64,000 bases of DNA, taken from Drosophila pseudoobscura (Eukaryota; Arthropoda; Insecta; Diptera; Drosophilidae). Below the pieces are notes generated by a model that saw only the letters and a list, made by a program, of their open reading frames with translations, did not search any database and had not been told where the DNA came from. The stretch is taken from the NCBI RefSeq assembly GCF_009870125.1, contig NC_046679.1, forward strand, positions 7,130,001 to 7,194,000, in the 5' to 3' direction. The first letter of the stretch is position 1, and every line of letters begins with the position of its first letter. The position numbers were made by a program, and so were the translations under genes. Shown one piece after another: positions 1 through 11,600 of this stretch.

Positions 1-1175
1 TTACCGTTTGGGGGTGATTTTTTGGGCTAAAGAAAAATCTTGGGGTGTAGTCCAGGAAAAGACAAGAATGATCACCTCTACTATAAGGCTAAAAGGGTTT
101 TTTTATAGACTGAAGGAACACAGAAAGCCAGTTGAAATGCACCTGCCGTTGGGCTCTTTGAACACCTGGCTTTAACACAATTTTAGGGCTAGAGGAATGC
201 GTTCTTGGAGGGTAGAAATGCAGAATTTATGCATTGAATTTGGGTGGCAGATAAATCTACAATAAACACAGAAATATCTTTAGGAGTGAATATTAATAAT
301 AATTATTTAATTTAATTTAATTATTATTTATTAAAAATTAATTAAGCAAAGCCTAAGCTTAAAATTCCATTTAAAAACTGTTTTTTTTTTAACCTAAAGA
401 ATTTTGCTTTTAAAGAGCCTAAAAAAATATGTTTAAATTTTTAAGTTGAAGGGATTTTGTAAATTATTTATTAATTATTATTAATATTTTCTATATCAAA
501 TATTTTGCCACTTTTTATCATTTACACATCTCCAACCCAATCCCTATCAAAAATATCGTTGTATCTTTCCACATTCCTCGATAGCAAAAAATTCCAGCAT
601 TGGATTCAATGATTTATTCCCTATCCTATCTATCGTGTCGTATGACAATCCAAAAATTTGTAGCAATGGTGGACCCCCTTTACGAGCCACAGCCAACAAA
701 AAAAAAACTAGTAATTCCCTTATCAAAAAAAAAACACACACACAACAAAATATAGAAATCTTTTTTAGGGTAATGAGCATTGAATAGAGTGTGGATTGGG
801 TAGATCCAATGGGCGGGGCGGTGCGGGGCGGGGCCTTATCGGTGGACAAACACAAACAAAACTAAAAACCCGATACAGACAGGGGTTCAAGGGGTAAAAG
901 TGGCAAAACGGCATAGAAATAACAAGGGAAATCTCCAATTTCCAAGAATTCCATGCGAACGATAACGAGAAAGCTTATTGGCAGAAATAAATAAATATCA
1001 GAGGCGTAATTTACAAAAAAAAAATATATATAGTGTAGAGTAATTCTAGAAATTTCATGGCAAAACACTGATAGGAGTGGAACATAGAGCTGATAACACT
1101 CTCCGATGGGGCGGGCGCCTAAAGTATGCCAAAGTTGGGGTGGGATTGGGGCGGTGGGGCGCGGGGGGATCTTAC
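1..1175 (-). other. kay: kay intron, left part
   Basis: Noncoding DNA downstream (on the minus strand) of the kay first coding exon at 1176-1253, so intron of kay leading to shared exons outside the window. It is AT-rich from about 280 to 520. I see no coding exon. A 22-base stretch at 152-173 recurs exactly at 17360-17381 (see findings). Confidence 0.6.
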
Positions 1176-1253
1176 CACTTTGGGCAACGGCGATAGCGGC
1201 ATGCTAAACAGGTACTCATCGCCAAAGATATTGTAGTTATCCAGCGTCATCAT
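1176..1253 (-). CDS. kay: kayak (Fos) alternative first coding exon, short MTLD type
   Basis: First coding exon of one isoform of kayak, the Drosophila Fos bZIP protein that pairs with Jun as AP-1 and acts in dorsal closure, wound repair and JNK signalling. On the minus strand it starts with two adjacent ATGs (1253 and 1250), reads [16 protein letters not shown]...SPLPKV, and ends after a complete codon (phase 0) at a GTAAG donor at 1175-1171. The peptide agrees with my memory of the short D. melanogaster Kay isoform (MTLD...YNIF...PLPKV), whose next residues LPNAID come from the shared exon; that exon and the bZIP are left of base 1. The frame stays open upstream of the ATG to about 1403 without another AUG. 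The match is from memory, and the Greek letter of the isoform is not assigned here. Confidence 0.85.
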
Positions 1254-1683
1254 GGATCTGCTGGTATCTGTATCTGTATCTGTATCTTTTGTTTTGTTTC
1301 CGGCACAAAGTCTATTTTGCCGATTAGCCAAATGATTCAAGGCGATTTCTGGCGAAATACGCCTTTGTATATGTCTTTCAAAATTCAGTTCACACACTGC
1401 CACAAATGTATCTCGACGGATCGATGTATCTGTATCTGTATCTGTGCCTGTTGTACGAGTGGCGCGCGATCGTGCGAATTATTTGCGTTGTCCGTATTTC
1501 AATATTTCCGAGAATTGTTTTTGTTTTCAGCTATTCTTTTGGTTTTTTCTTCGATACAAATGGCACAAACATTCTGTTTTTACTGTAATTTCACTCGATA
1601 TATTACGTTTGAGACGGTTCACAGTTTTGTAAAACACCAGAGATTATTGCCGAAGCGTTTCGCACGGCCAACTTGTTTTGACT
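1254..1683 (-). other. kay: 5' UTR of the short kay isoform
   Basis: Predicted leader between the initiator at 1683 and the ATG at 1253. It carries two tracts of the hexamer TCTGTA (plus-strand reading), about 1261-1290 and 1423-1446, which read as GATACA repeats in the transcript. No splice sites are needed, since promoter and ATG are only 430 bp apart. Confidence 0.45.
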
Positions 1684-1717
1684 AATGCGTCATCGTCGTT
1701 CGACTGGCCTTATATAC
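1680..1717 (-). promoter_or_regulatory. kay: TATA plus initiator promoter of the short kay isoform
   Basis: On the minus strand GTATATAAGG spans 1717-1708 (first T of TATA at 1716). An initiator-like TTAGTC has its A at 1683, 33 bases downstream, close to the usual -31/-28 spacing. Between them is TGACGCAT (about 1693-1686), a CRE/AP-1-like site. The 430-bp distance to the ATG of the short exon supports assignment. Start site inferred. Confidence 0.6.
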
Positions 1718-4128
1718 GCCCCCAGAGGCCCCCAGACGAGTTTTTTTATCGCTTCGAGTGAAAGAGAGCCGCCCAGACGTTAGAGAGGGCCGTTTTTGAG
1801 TGGAAACGAAAGCTACGTGGGGCTCCTCTCCGGGTCTCTGGCATTTCCTGAGCAAAAACTGCACAGACGGCAAATTATAGTACATTTTATATAGATATAT
1901 ATCTGTATTATATTGTGGGTTTAACCCGCTCTGGCTGCTCTACACATACAATACATACATACATACATATATGGAATATCGCACTCACGTGCCTCTTCGT
2001 AGTTTTTCTTTGGCTACGCGATGTTCTTGGGGCTGGCTCCCGTTATCTTATCGCCAGACAATTTAGTTATGACATAAGCAACTAAATTTAAAGACACCGA
2101 GACACAGGTAAAGTCGCCCCCTTTATGCCCCAAAATGCAACCAACAACAAAGGCTGGCCTTTGTAATCGCGGGGCCCCAAAAAGAGCGGCCTTATCTCGC
2201 ATTTGGGCTCTACGAAATGGGTCGCCAGGCGATTCAATCGGTGTCGCCATCGCCACCGCGATCCACCTGAGCAGGAGGCAGGCAGGTGTTCCTCCATAGG
2301 AATTTATCGTATCTATGTATGATATATCAGCCTTTTCAATAAATATTGATGGGGGGCCCCCTGCCTACCTGCCTGCCGCCTCTACCGATCGATGCGTTCA
2401 GGTGCCGCCTTGTAATTTTATGCGCAACCAAATGAAAAGGCCACACTGACCTTGTGTCGTCACTTACGTGGCTCTCCTTTTTGGTCTCTAGGGGGTAGGG
2501 GGGATTGGTGCAGGGGGTTGGGGAAAGTGCAACCATATGTGGGTCGTGTGACACTAAACATCTGTGTGGCACAAAGGCAATTGCTTTGCTCTACTTACCT
2601 GCAACGAGAGAGATACAGAGAGAGAAAGAGAACAGAATTTTCAATTAGTATTTGGGATTGGAAAATGCACAAGAATTGTATTCTTAGAGCTTAAGATATA
2701 TGGGAAATATAAGATATTTTATAAGGAATAGGTTGTAGTTCAATGTTTTCGTGGAACTATAAGATATCTAGGGTACTGTACCCAAAGTTTCTTTGGAAAT
2801 ATGCAGCTCGAATGATATGATTTCTGTCGAATATTTGCTGTATTTCTTAAGACGTTGAGTGAACCCTCAAGTAGCACAAATCCCACGAAGCTTTTTGCGC
2901 TCGAATCACAGACAAAAACGCAATAAACCGACCGAGGAGCGCTGCTGCATGCCGCGGGACACCAATAAACGTACCGGGCATGCCCTACATACATAAAAGG
3001 ACAGAGATTCAAGGAATTAATGAGGATTTATAGTGGATTGACATCAAATTGGCAAAGAACAAAAGCAGAGAAACATTACAGGCAGTGAATCCTGTGGATC
3101 CTTTGAATTTTGCGAATTTTAAATGCGAATATGGCCAAAATTCTATTGATTGCTCAGAGGGATACTCCTCTTCCCGAGATGCCAAAAGTTTCCGCATTGA
3201 AAGACCTAGAAGCCCAGATCCACACTCAGAACAGAGACAAAAGCACACATGGTTCCATTGAATTATCTAAAGATTTCCATAGGGGTTTCATTCATTCACC
3301 AAAGACCTTTAAAATATTACTCGTACAAGATAATGCCCACCATTGACTCACATGTTGACTCGAAATGCTGCCTCTAACGCATTTCAAAGTTCGAGTGAAA
3401 ATTGCACTACCCTTTTCGGGTTAGGGTACAATCGGCCATAAGTTTTCGAACAGTTTCTACGAACCCATTGCCGACGTCACGAAGTGGTGATAAGACTCTG
3501 TTTTGTATTCCCCAGATTACGTGCTAGTAGTAGCATTCGGAAGCCGGCCACTCCTATTGAGTATTTCGTATTTTTAGCAAATGGTATCATGCCTCGGGTA
3601 GGACGCAAAAGGTTCCCTCGCCGGAAGTAGAGCCTTAGGTTTCCGTATAATTTGGCAATCGGTCGTAGGGAATAACGAAAACATAAATGAATAATGAGTG
3701 ATTTCTGTCGAATAAAAGTTGTGCGAAGACTGATAAAGGCGCTCGGTATCTGTATCTGAGCAGAGGCGTTTACATCAGTACTTAAAAATAAAGCTATCTT
3801 TGCAGTTCATTTTCATTGTTTTTCTTTTGTCCAGCGATAAGCAAACGGCTGCGATAAAGTCTTGCAGTTCCGTAGTAACGTGATCCAAACTTCCGGTGAT
3901 GATGGGGGTACGAGTATGGGTATGTGTCGTAGGCCCGGGCCATCAGATAAGATTGGAACAATGGGCCTCAAGAAAAACAAAAGCAAATCTATGACAAATA
4001 CTCGTAGTACTCGAATCGGCAGCAAAGGTCTGGCTGTTTATCTGATAGGGAAATCGCTTTGCAATTAACTCGTGTTTATGGTGTAAACAGAACTTGGAAC
4101 CGTTGGAATCGGTTGCACAGGTGTCTCC
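1718..4128. other. kay intron / upstream regulatory stretch without a gene
   Basis: Noncoding. It lies upstream of the short-isoform promoter and inside the introns of the longer kay isoforms. It contains three Zelda-type heptamers (CAGGTAA 2105-2111, CTACCTG 2365-2371, TTACCTG 2595-2601) and many GATA-like words (TTATC/GATAA). Short open frames here lack codon structure and were not accepted as genes. Confidence 0.5.
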
Positions 4129-4550
4129 GACTCCTTCGGGAAGCAGACTGGAAGTATCTCACAAATACCTTTGGGATTAGTGGTCTTTATTATGTTCTAA
4201 GTTCAGTTTTCGAAGATCTGGTACGCTCTACGACTCTGAAATCTTTAATTGAAGATTTGGTGACCCCGACTCCTTGGGGAAGCAGTTCTGAGTGAGGACT
4301 GGAAGTATCTCACAAATACCTTTAGGATAAATTGTCTTTATTATGGTCTGAGATCAGTTTTCGAAGATCTGATACACTCTGCGACTCTCAGATCCTCAAT
4401 TGAAGATTAGGTGATCCCGACTCCTTCGGGAAGCACTTCGGAGTATGGGCTAGAAGTATGTTACAAATACCCTAAAGAATACCCCTTTCTTATGGTCTTA
4501 GAAGATCTGCTATCCGCTGAGACTCTCAGAACCTCAATTGAAGACCTCCC
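4129..4550. repeat. three diverged tandem copies of a ~140-150 bp unit
   Basis: The words GACTCCTTCGGGAAGCA, TACAAATACC, GAAGATCTG and CTCAATTGAAGA recur in the same order, with units starting at 4129, 4268 and 4419 (spacing 139 and 151 bp). The third copy loses similarity near 4550, about 200 bp before the fig start codon. A 91-codon open frame across the last copy is repeat sequence, not a recognisable protein. Confidence 0.8.
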
Positions 4551-4755
4551 ACTGTGGAATATATCCTTCCTTTCAATCCACTTTGGAGCAGCTCAGTGGG
4601 CCTCTACTTTAAGATCTGTTTTGGCACTTGATCATCAATCAGGCCTCTTTCCTAATCTCAAAATCAAAAAAAACTTTCGAAATTAAACTCGTTTTTGATT
4701 GGATATACTAGAACGAACTTTTAAGAAACAGAAGCGAAAAACGTGAAGAAGGAGA

Positions 4756-5778
4756 ATGGCTTTTATGCGTTCCAAGCCATCGCTGGGTTCCCTGGCCCGC
4801 GTTGCCTTTCGCTGGTGTGGTCCTGGCGTGGGGCTCGTCAGCTACAGCCAGGAGCCGTATCTGGTGAAGGCCGTGCAGGGCAAGTCCAAGCCCAGGAGTC
4901 CCACCTTACAGTCCGCCATGCAGCCCAGAGCACAGGCCGAGACGATTCAGGCCCCCAAGTGCTACGGGGAGGACAGCTTTTTCTTCAGCTCCACGCCCAA
5001 GGCCGATGTGATGGGCGTGGCCGACGGTGTGGGCGGCTGGCGGGATCGGGGCATCGACGCCGGGCGCTTCTCCCGGGATCTGATGCAGCGCTGCTTCGTC
5101 CACGCCCAGAAGCCCACCTTCGATGGGCGCAATCCGCGCCAGCTCCTCAGCGAATGCTACGGCGAGATGAAGCGCAAGTGGAAGCCCATCCTGGGCAGCA
5201 GCACCGCCTGCGTGGTGGCCTTCAATCGCAGCGAGTCGGCCCTGTACACCGCCAACCTGGGCGACAGCGGGTACGTGGTGATCCGCAACGGCAGCGTCCT
5301 GGACCGTTCCGAGGAGCAGACGCACTTCTTCAACATGCCCTTCCAGCTGACAGTGCCGCCGCCCGACTCCAACCGCGAGATGTGGTTCTGCGATGATCCC
5401 TCGGAGGCGGTGGCCACCCGCCTGCTCCTGCAGCCCGACGACCTTGTGCTGGTGGCCACCGACGGGCTCTTCGACAACATGCCCGAGCAGATGCTGCTCG
5501 AGATGCTCTCCAAGGTGCAGGGCGTCCACGAGCAGAAGGCCATACAGGAGGCGGTCAATCGTGTGGTGGAACGGGCGGGCGCCCTCTCGATCAACCCCAT
5601 CTACAAGTCCCCCTTCTGCCTCCGGGCCCTGGAGAACAACGTGGCCTATGGGGGCGGGGGCAAGCCGGACGACATAACCGTGGTCCTGGCCAGCGTGGCG
5701 ATGCGCCAGTGCAATACCGTGGGGGATTCCAATGAATCCAAGGGCTCCGACCTGCGTCCACGTCTATCCTTTCCCTAG
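4756..5778 (+). CDS. fig: fos intronic gene, PTC7-type PP2C phosphatase
   Basis: Intronless 340-residue metal-dependent Ser/Thr phosphatase of the PP2C/PTC7 class. Visible signatures are GVADGVGGW (about residues 94-102), which holds the first metal-binding Asp; GDSGYVVIRNG (about 171-181); LVATDGLFDN (about 231-240); and GGGGKPDDITVVLASV near the C-terminus, with the last metal-binding Asp pair. The first 35 residues are Arg-rich with no acidic residue, compatible with mitochondrial import as known for PTC7, although this is inferred. It lies on the opposite strand inside a kay intron, as D. melanogaster fig does, which gives the name. High GC at third positions and lack of introns contrast with the surrounding AT-rich intron and suggest an old retrocopy of a PTC7 gene. 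The ATG at 4756 is chosen; an overlapping frame from 4743 is a shadow. Confidence 0.9.
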   Translation: MAFMRSKPSLGSLARVAFRWCGPGVGLVSYSQEPYLVKAVQGKSKPRSPTLQSAMQPRAQAETIQAPKCYGEDSFFFSSTPKADVMGVADGVGGWRDRGIDAGRFSRDLMQRCFVHAQKPTFDGRNPRQLLSECYGEMKRKWKPILGSSTACVVAFNRSESALYTANLGDSGYVVIRNGSVLDRSEEQTHFFNMPFQLTVPPPDSNREMWFCDDPSEAVATRLLLQPDDLVLVATDGLFDNMPEQMLLEMLSKVQGVHEQKAIQEAVNRVVERAGALSINPIYKSPFCLRALENNVAYGGGGKPDDITVVLASVAMRQCNTVGDSNESKGSDLRPRLSFP

Positions 5779-6140
5779 GCGTGTGACGAGAGGAGGCGTT
5801 TTCAGAGTTAAATCAAAAGTTTAAAAGTGTTGACCGGCAAATATTATTCCAAAGTCAATCAAAAAGTCACCGTGTGTTGCCAGCGATAAACATTTAATAT
5901 ACAATTTGTTTATGAAGAAAAAACAGCAGTGTAGGGTGTGCGGGGCGCGGGGGGGCGTACGGGGGTGTAGCCTCCACTCATTCATTCAGTAAATGTGAAT
6001 GAATGAACGAATGCGGCTACAACCGATTCCACACACAGCAGAGCCGAGCACGGCGGCAGGCAGATTGGATGATGACTCATACGTTTTAACCAGAATTCGT
6101 GCGCTTTTTTCTTTTGTTTTTCTTAGCCCAGTTAGTGAGC

Positions 6141-6167
6141 GTGTGTGTGTGTGTGTGTGTGTGTGTG
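6141..6167. repeat. (GT)n microsatellite
   Basis: Thirteen uninterrupted GT units, 27 bp, about 360 bp downstream of the fig stop codon. Confidence 0.95.
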
Positions 6168-6396
6168 GGAGAGGGGCAGCGAGACGTGCCATGGCCTAGG
6201 GGCCCAACGCTCGGCTGCGCCCACACTCGAACTCGCAGAAGCCGGCTCTACGAAAACCACTCGTTTCGGCACACGTAAGCACTCACTCAGCCACTCACTC
6301 ACGAGAGCTTTTGCACTCAACAAAGAGAGACAGAGAGATAGAGGGCCCGAGAGCGCGTTATTGACGAGCGCCGCGCTCTGCACTACTCGCTTATGA

Positions 6397-6430
<34 letters not shown>
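6397..6430. repeat. (AG)n microsatellite, GAGA-factor type
   Basis: AG repeat broken once by a TAG. Long GA tracts are known binding targets of Trl (GAGA factor) in flies; binding here is inferred. Confidence 0.9.
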
Positions 6431-8651
6431 CGGGACCAGCAAAATCAGGCGATGGTCGCTGACGTTGGAAATCCCCAATGCAGCAGCAGCATTGCGAAAT
6501 TCCCCTCCAGCATAATGCGAGAGTGCCTTCGATAAAAACGGAAAGGATACGGGGATACGACTAGAGGATGCCCATTGTAGAGTGAAGATTTGGGGGAGGA
6601 AACATCACTAAAGGAAATAATGTGAAAATTTCTTTAAATATCATTAAAAAAAAACATGAATAAATAAAATTCAGATATATATAAATAAAATTCAGATATA
6701 AAACGAGGAAAACCTAAGAAAAATGCCACATTTCTCATCAGCACAAGGCCCACATGCCCGAAAAAAATGATCTCTAATAACACCACAAGATATTGGCAAA
6801 CTTATACCTATAAAATCTGGAATGGAATAAAGGAGAGAGTGGCACAAAATTGGGCCTATAAGTGACCTGCAGCCAGCGATTTCTTCCAGGAAATTCTACA
6901 GTCTTTGAAGTGAATAGAGTCAACATTCCACATAGCAAATCTCAAGAGGAATTACAGAACTAATTTTTGCAATATAGCATTGCAGTGTTCTGGAAATAAA
7001 TTCCATATATAGGAAACTTCGTTGTATGGAAGTTTCGTTATAGAAAAGATATCCTATATATCCCATAAATACCCCTTTGGTAACAAGCCCTCCCTGAGTG
7101 CCAGCAGACCCTCGGCTTTCCCTTGCTGTCGGGTCAAGGAGTTGACACAATCTGGGGAGTGCTGTCGGGTGTCCGGGGCCGTCAGTTCTTGATAATTTCC
7201 CCAATGGCTTTATCTTTCGCTCGTTTCGCACTTTTCAGCGCCGTGTCGAATTGAACCTGATGTTGCAACACTCGTTCGTTGCCCCTTGGAATGCGGTGCC
7301 TGATGCTGCGCCTCTTCTTGGAATTCCTTGCCGGATGACGCGTCCGCACGTTGCACGGGCCAACAAGGATCGACGGGCGTGTAAATCTTTCAGCATTGTG
7401 TGTATGCTGTATGCATTTTTAGCCACACTCCACACCACACCACTCCAAACCCAACCAAACCGATCCCCAACAAGCCGTTCCAGATGTGCTCCAATTCGTA
7501 TAACCAACTCCACATTCAATGCCGCATCCATTTCCCCAGTTCCATGTGCAATTTCCGCTGGCGGCTTGAATTAGTCGAATCGTCGATGTATATAACTCAA
7601 TTAGGGGTAGAACGGGGGGCTAACTGAACATCAGGCCACTGCCAGTTAGCACTGACACCTCCTTCTCCTCTTAGTACTCCTCCTCCTCTGGGCCCTGGCC
7701 TTGCTCTAGAAAGTTCAACAAACCCATTGGGAGCACCGAGGCAGAGGCAGTGGCAGAGGCGGCGCAGTCAATGGCTGGAACAAAGGGGGTTCTTTGTAGT
7801 CCCTGAATTTCAGGTTTGAGGGACACATTCCGCACATTTTTGTATTTGTTTTGTTACCCTAGATATCGCATTTGATTGAAGGAAAACTATTAACAAAGAG
7901 AGCAATAGATTCTTTGAGTAAATTCCTTTAATTCGATTCGACAATCCCAACAAATCCCCCCAAAAGAATACAAAACAAACAAAATATTGTATTTTGTGTT
8001 TTAAAGCACTTCAAAGACTCTTAAGACCAAAGTTTTTTTAACCCCAATATTACGAAAAATATTTATATATATTTTAGAAGTTTTTGGAACTTTATCTTAC
8101 ATTCTTTCATCGGTAGATTATTTTAGGAGCCACAAAATTAGGAGATATAATTATTATAACTCTTGAATATATCAAATTTCATTATACAGTACTTCGCATG
8201 TCTAAAATGCTACCCCTGGAATCTCCTCTTATATTCCAATCTATTATCCAAACAAAAATAATAAAATAATACACAAAAATTCGTAAAAAATATAGCCGAT
8301 ATAGCCAATCCTATATCAATATCGTCTTAATAGCTTTAACTCCCCTTTAACCCCTCTCCAGGACTACGCTCCTGCCAAATGTATGAATGCTTTCCTTTTT
8401 TCGCTCACATGACAGCCCATCCCACTCTTTGGGACCGCCTCCACTCTGCCGAAATTCCCAGAAAATCGAAAGCAAATGCGAACTCGAAAACACGCAACAT
8501 TTGACATTTTTCCCCCATTTTTGTTTTCATTATTGTGTTTTCGGTTTCTTTTCTTTTGCCGCTTAGTTGAAAATATACCAAATGACATAATTGTCGTGTG
8601 CGGGGGAAAAATTAGCATTTGAACTGAAGTAAATGAGAGATCATCGCATTA

Positions 8652-8671
8652 CTCTCTCTCTCTCTCTCTCT
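8652..8671. repeat. (CT)n microsatellite
   Basis: Ten CT units in the kay intron. It is a GAGA-type tract on the minus strand. Confidence 0.9.
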
Positions 8672-11600
8672 GTAGCTCTCTTTTCAGCTCTCTTCTCCGA
8701 CATGCATATGTATCTCATTGGAGTTGGAAGTAGAGATGAGCCAAGGCTTTGAAGGCGAACTCACGCACGAAAAAGCACGAAGCTGCTCACGATGAAGCAT
8801 AACGAAGAAGGTGAGAGCTTAAGCTCTTCGTTACTGCCTTGGAAGAGCCTTGGAATCACGACTATCCATCCCCTGACCATCTCTAGCTGTGACGTCATTC
8901 CAACGAGAAACTTTGTGACCAAATTAGGTTCTCTTTTTTTCAAATGAGCTTCGATGTGCCAGACATGCTCCGACATGCCTCGAGAGCCAGCCGCGAGGAG
9001 ACGAACAAAACCGGCTTGTCTACGTCGTTGTCGCTGTCGTTGTTGTGGCCGAAGCCGAAGCCTGAGCCAAAGCTTAAGTTTAAGCCATTGACGTCATAAG
9101 ATAATTTCATTAGCATGCCCAAGCCCCAGTGGAACTTTCGAGTGAAAAACAACGAACGATATCCACAATCTCAAGTGGAAATGGTCAAACGTTTTGGGGG
9201 ACTTCCCCTAATTGATAAAACAAGCAGGGCGTTTAAATATAAAACCCTACTAACCGAGAAATAATAAACAAAGAATATTAGACTTTAGATGGCAGTTCAG
9301 TTCTTAATGAGTTGTGGATAAATCAAAACAAAGATAAAGATACAATGAAGATAGTGCAAATTCGGGTAAAGAAAAATCCCCTACGTACAGGTTGTTTATA
9401 GATATCCAGAAATCTCGCTAGGAAAGGGACAGCTGTACAGAAAAAGAGAGCGCAAATTCACGCTTCACTGGTAAGCTACTATGTGGGAGAGAGAAAGAGG
9501 AGTAGTGCCCAAGCCCAAGTAAATAACAATATTCTACCACTATTTCTTTTCGCAAACCTTTCCCAAGTACACAATGTTCTTTACTATTCCATGACTCTTA
9601 TAATATGGTCTAAACTTTCGCTAAAATCCACTTGTAGATACACGAATTCCCTTGAAACTCCTTAAATTCCCTTTAAAAATAAAATCTATATAACATTTTC
9701 CACTTAAAAAACTGAAACCAAGTCAAAGGCAACCTTTTGTGCGCTTATTATCTGTACAATTCTTTATCTATCTGTCGATTACTGCCTGCCTGTCGCCTGC
9801 CACGAAATGCATTACAAAACCCCATGAAATATTCTTGGAACAATCGAAAGCCATAATAAAATAATAAAAAGTGAGGACACCACACACGCAGAACGAGACG
9901 ATGAAACGATCAAACGATTGGCATGATTGCATCCAGCGATACGAACGGGTATCGTAAAAGATTTGCACACACGAAAAACCTAAATGTGCCCATAAAAACC
10001 AAAGAAGAAAAACCCCAGCTATGAGGTTACCGCAGCTAAAGATACACTCTCTAGGGAATACGAAACGATATGGTATTACGCGATTCGAATCGTGTTTTTC
10101 TTTTACCGATTTGCTTGTTGACAACTCCTTAACTTTAGGAATAACATAAACATCCTCAAGCGCGAATCTGAGACGAAGATCTGTTGTGGTTCGCAAAAAC
10201 AAAGCGTGGGAGCGCACATCGTCAGCAAAAGTGCGAAAGTCCCTCCCAAACACGGATCCTTCTGTGGATACATCTCTCTGGGTTCCCGATTATGTTCCGA
10301 GGTTACTCTTCTATGAGTATTATGATCCTAAGGCTCTCCTTTTAATGAACATCTTCTAGAGCAACAAATAGAAGGTTCTGTTTCCAGTAAGAAGAGCTTG
10401 AGAGATGGGATCGAAAGAGTATCCCCATAGCTGTAGAATCTAAGCAGAAAACAACAATAATAATTGATGGTTTGTTGTATGGTGTTTATTTATTTTTTGT
10501 ACATTTTTTTTATTCGTCTGTTTGCTGGTTTTGATATTTATTTATTTTTAGTTGATGCGCACATTAAATTGGCAATTTCTGTTGTTGGGGGATATCTGAT
10601 CCGATGATGATTATTATACTCGTATACATATTTTTTATATACTTAAAAATCACTGTTCGAGGTGTGTTTCGCCCGATGCTCGTGACTTTTAATGCGTTTG
10701 CTTTTAATGCATGGAATATTTATGTGGCACGCTGCATGTTTTATGCAACAAAACAACAACAACAACACCAATAGCAAAACATGGCAATTTTTAGTTGTTC
10801 AAGTGCATGGCACCATATAAAGCGCACACATACCCCGTACAGCACCCCATTTGGATCCCCATTCCGCAGCTCCGCCGCTCCAACCCCATGCCCCATGCCC
10901 CAGTCTCCTCGGAATATCATGGGGAATGCAACGCGTGAGTCGCTTGACATTCTAAGTGGAATTCTGGGGGAAAAAAAAGGGGGGAGGGGAGGCACCAAAG
11001 CAGCTGTGTGCCATTTGACCTTGGCATTGGATTTAATTTTATGGTGAAATCAACTGCAGCATAATTTTGAATGTCAAGAGAGAAGCAGGCATATAAGGAG
11101 TAGACAGGGGAGAAGAGGTAGAATTGGCAGGACGGGGGCATTGTGCGTGGGTATAAGAAACGTGGGCGTGGGGGATCCACAGTCAAGTCTGGGTTTACTT
11201 TAGGGATTTCTCTGCCATAAGATGTCGACAGAAAGCAGGGGGAAAACAGAAAAAGAACAGAAATGCATCTCAAAGATAGCATCCCACAAACACGGTGTTT
11301 CCCCCTCTAATGACTACGAATGGAAGACCTTGACCTTAGAATAGATTTTGTTTTATTTGCACCATCAACCCACTGCAGATAGATGCAATTTGTGCTGTCG
11401 CAGGGCGAAACGTGCAGCGTGCAACGCACGTGTTGCAACCAAGAAACTGGGGGAAAATGCCACAAACCATAAAAACAAGATACACCCACGCCAAAATAGA
11501 CAGACCGCAAAAAGATAGAAGAAAAAAACGAAAAATCGAGAATGAAATCAGATTGGAAACAGTTTAAAATACGGCAAGCGGGAAGGGGGAGGGAGGGGTG

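Noticed and set aside
4906-5529. 207-codon minus-strand frame opposite fig
   Set aside because: Antisense shadow of the fig coding sequence, with no domain.
9768-10253. 161-codon minus-strand frame in the kay intron
   Set aside because: No motif, unusual residue mix, inside a kay intron, no promoter or splice context.
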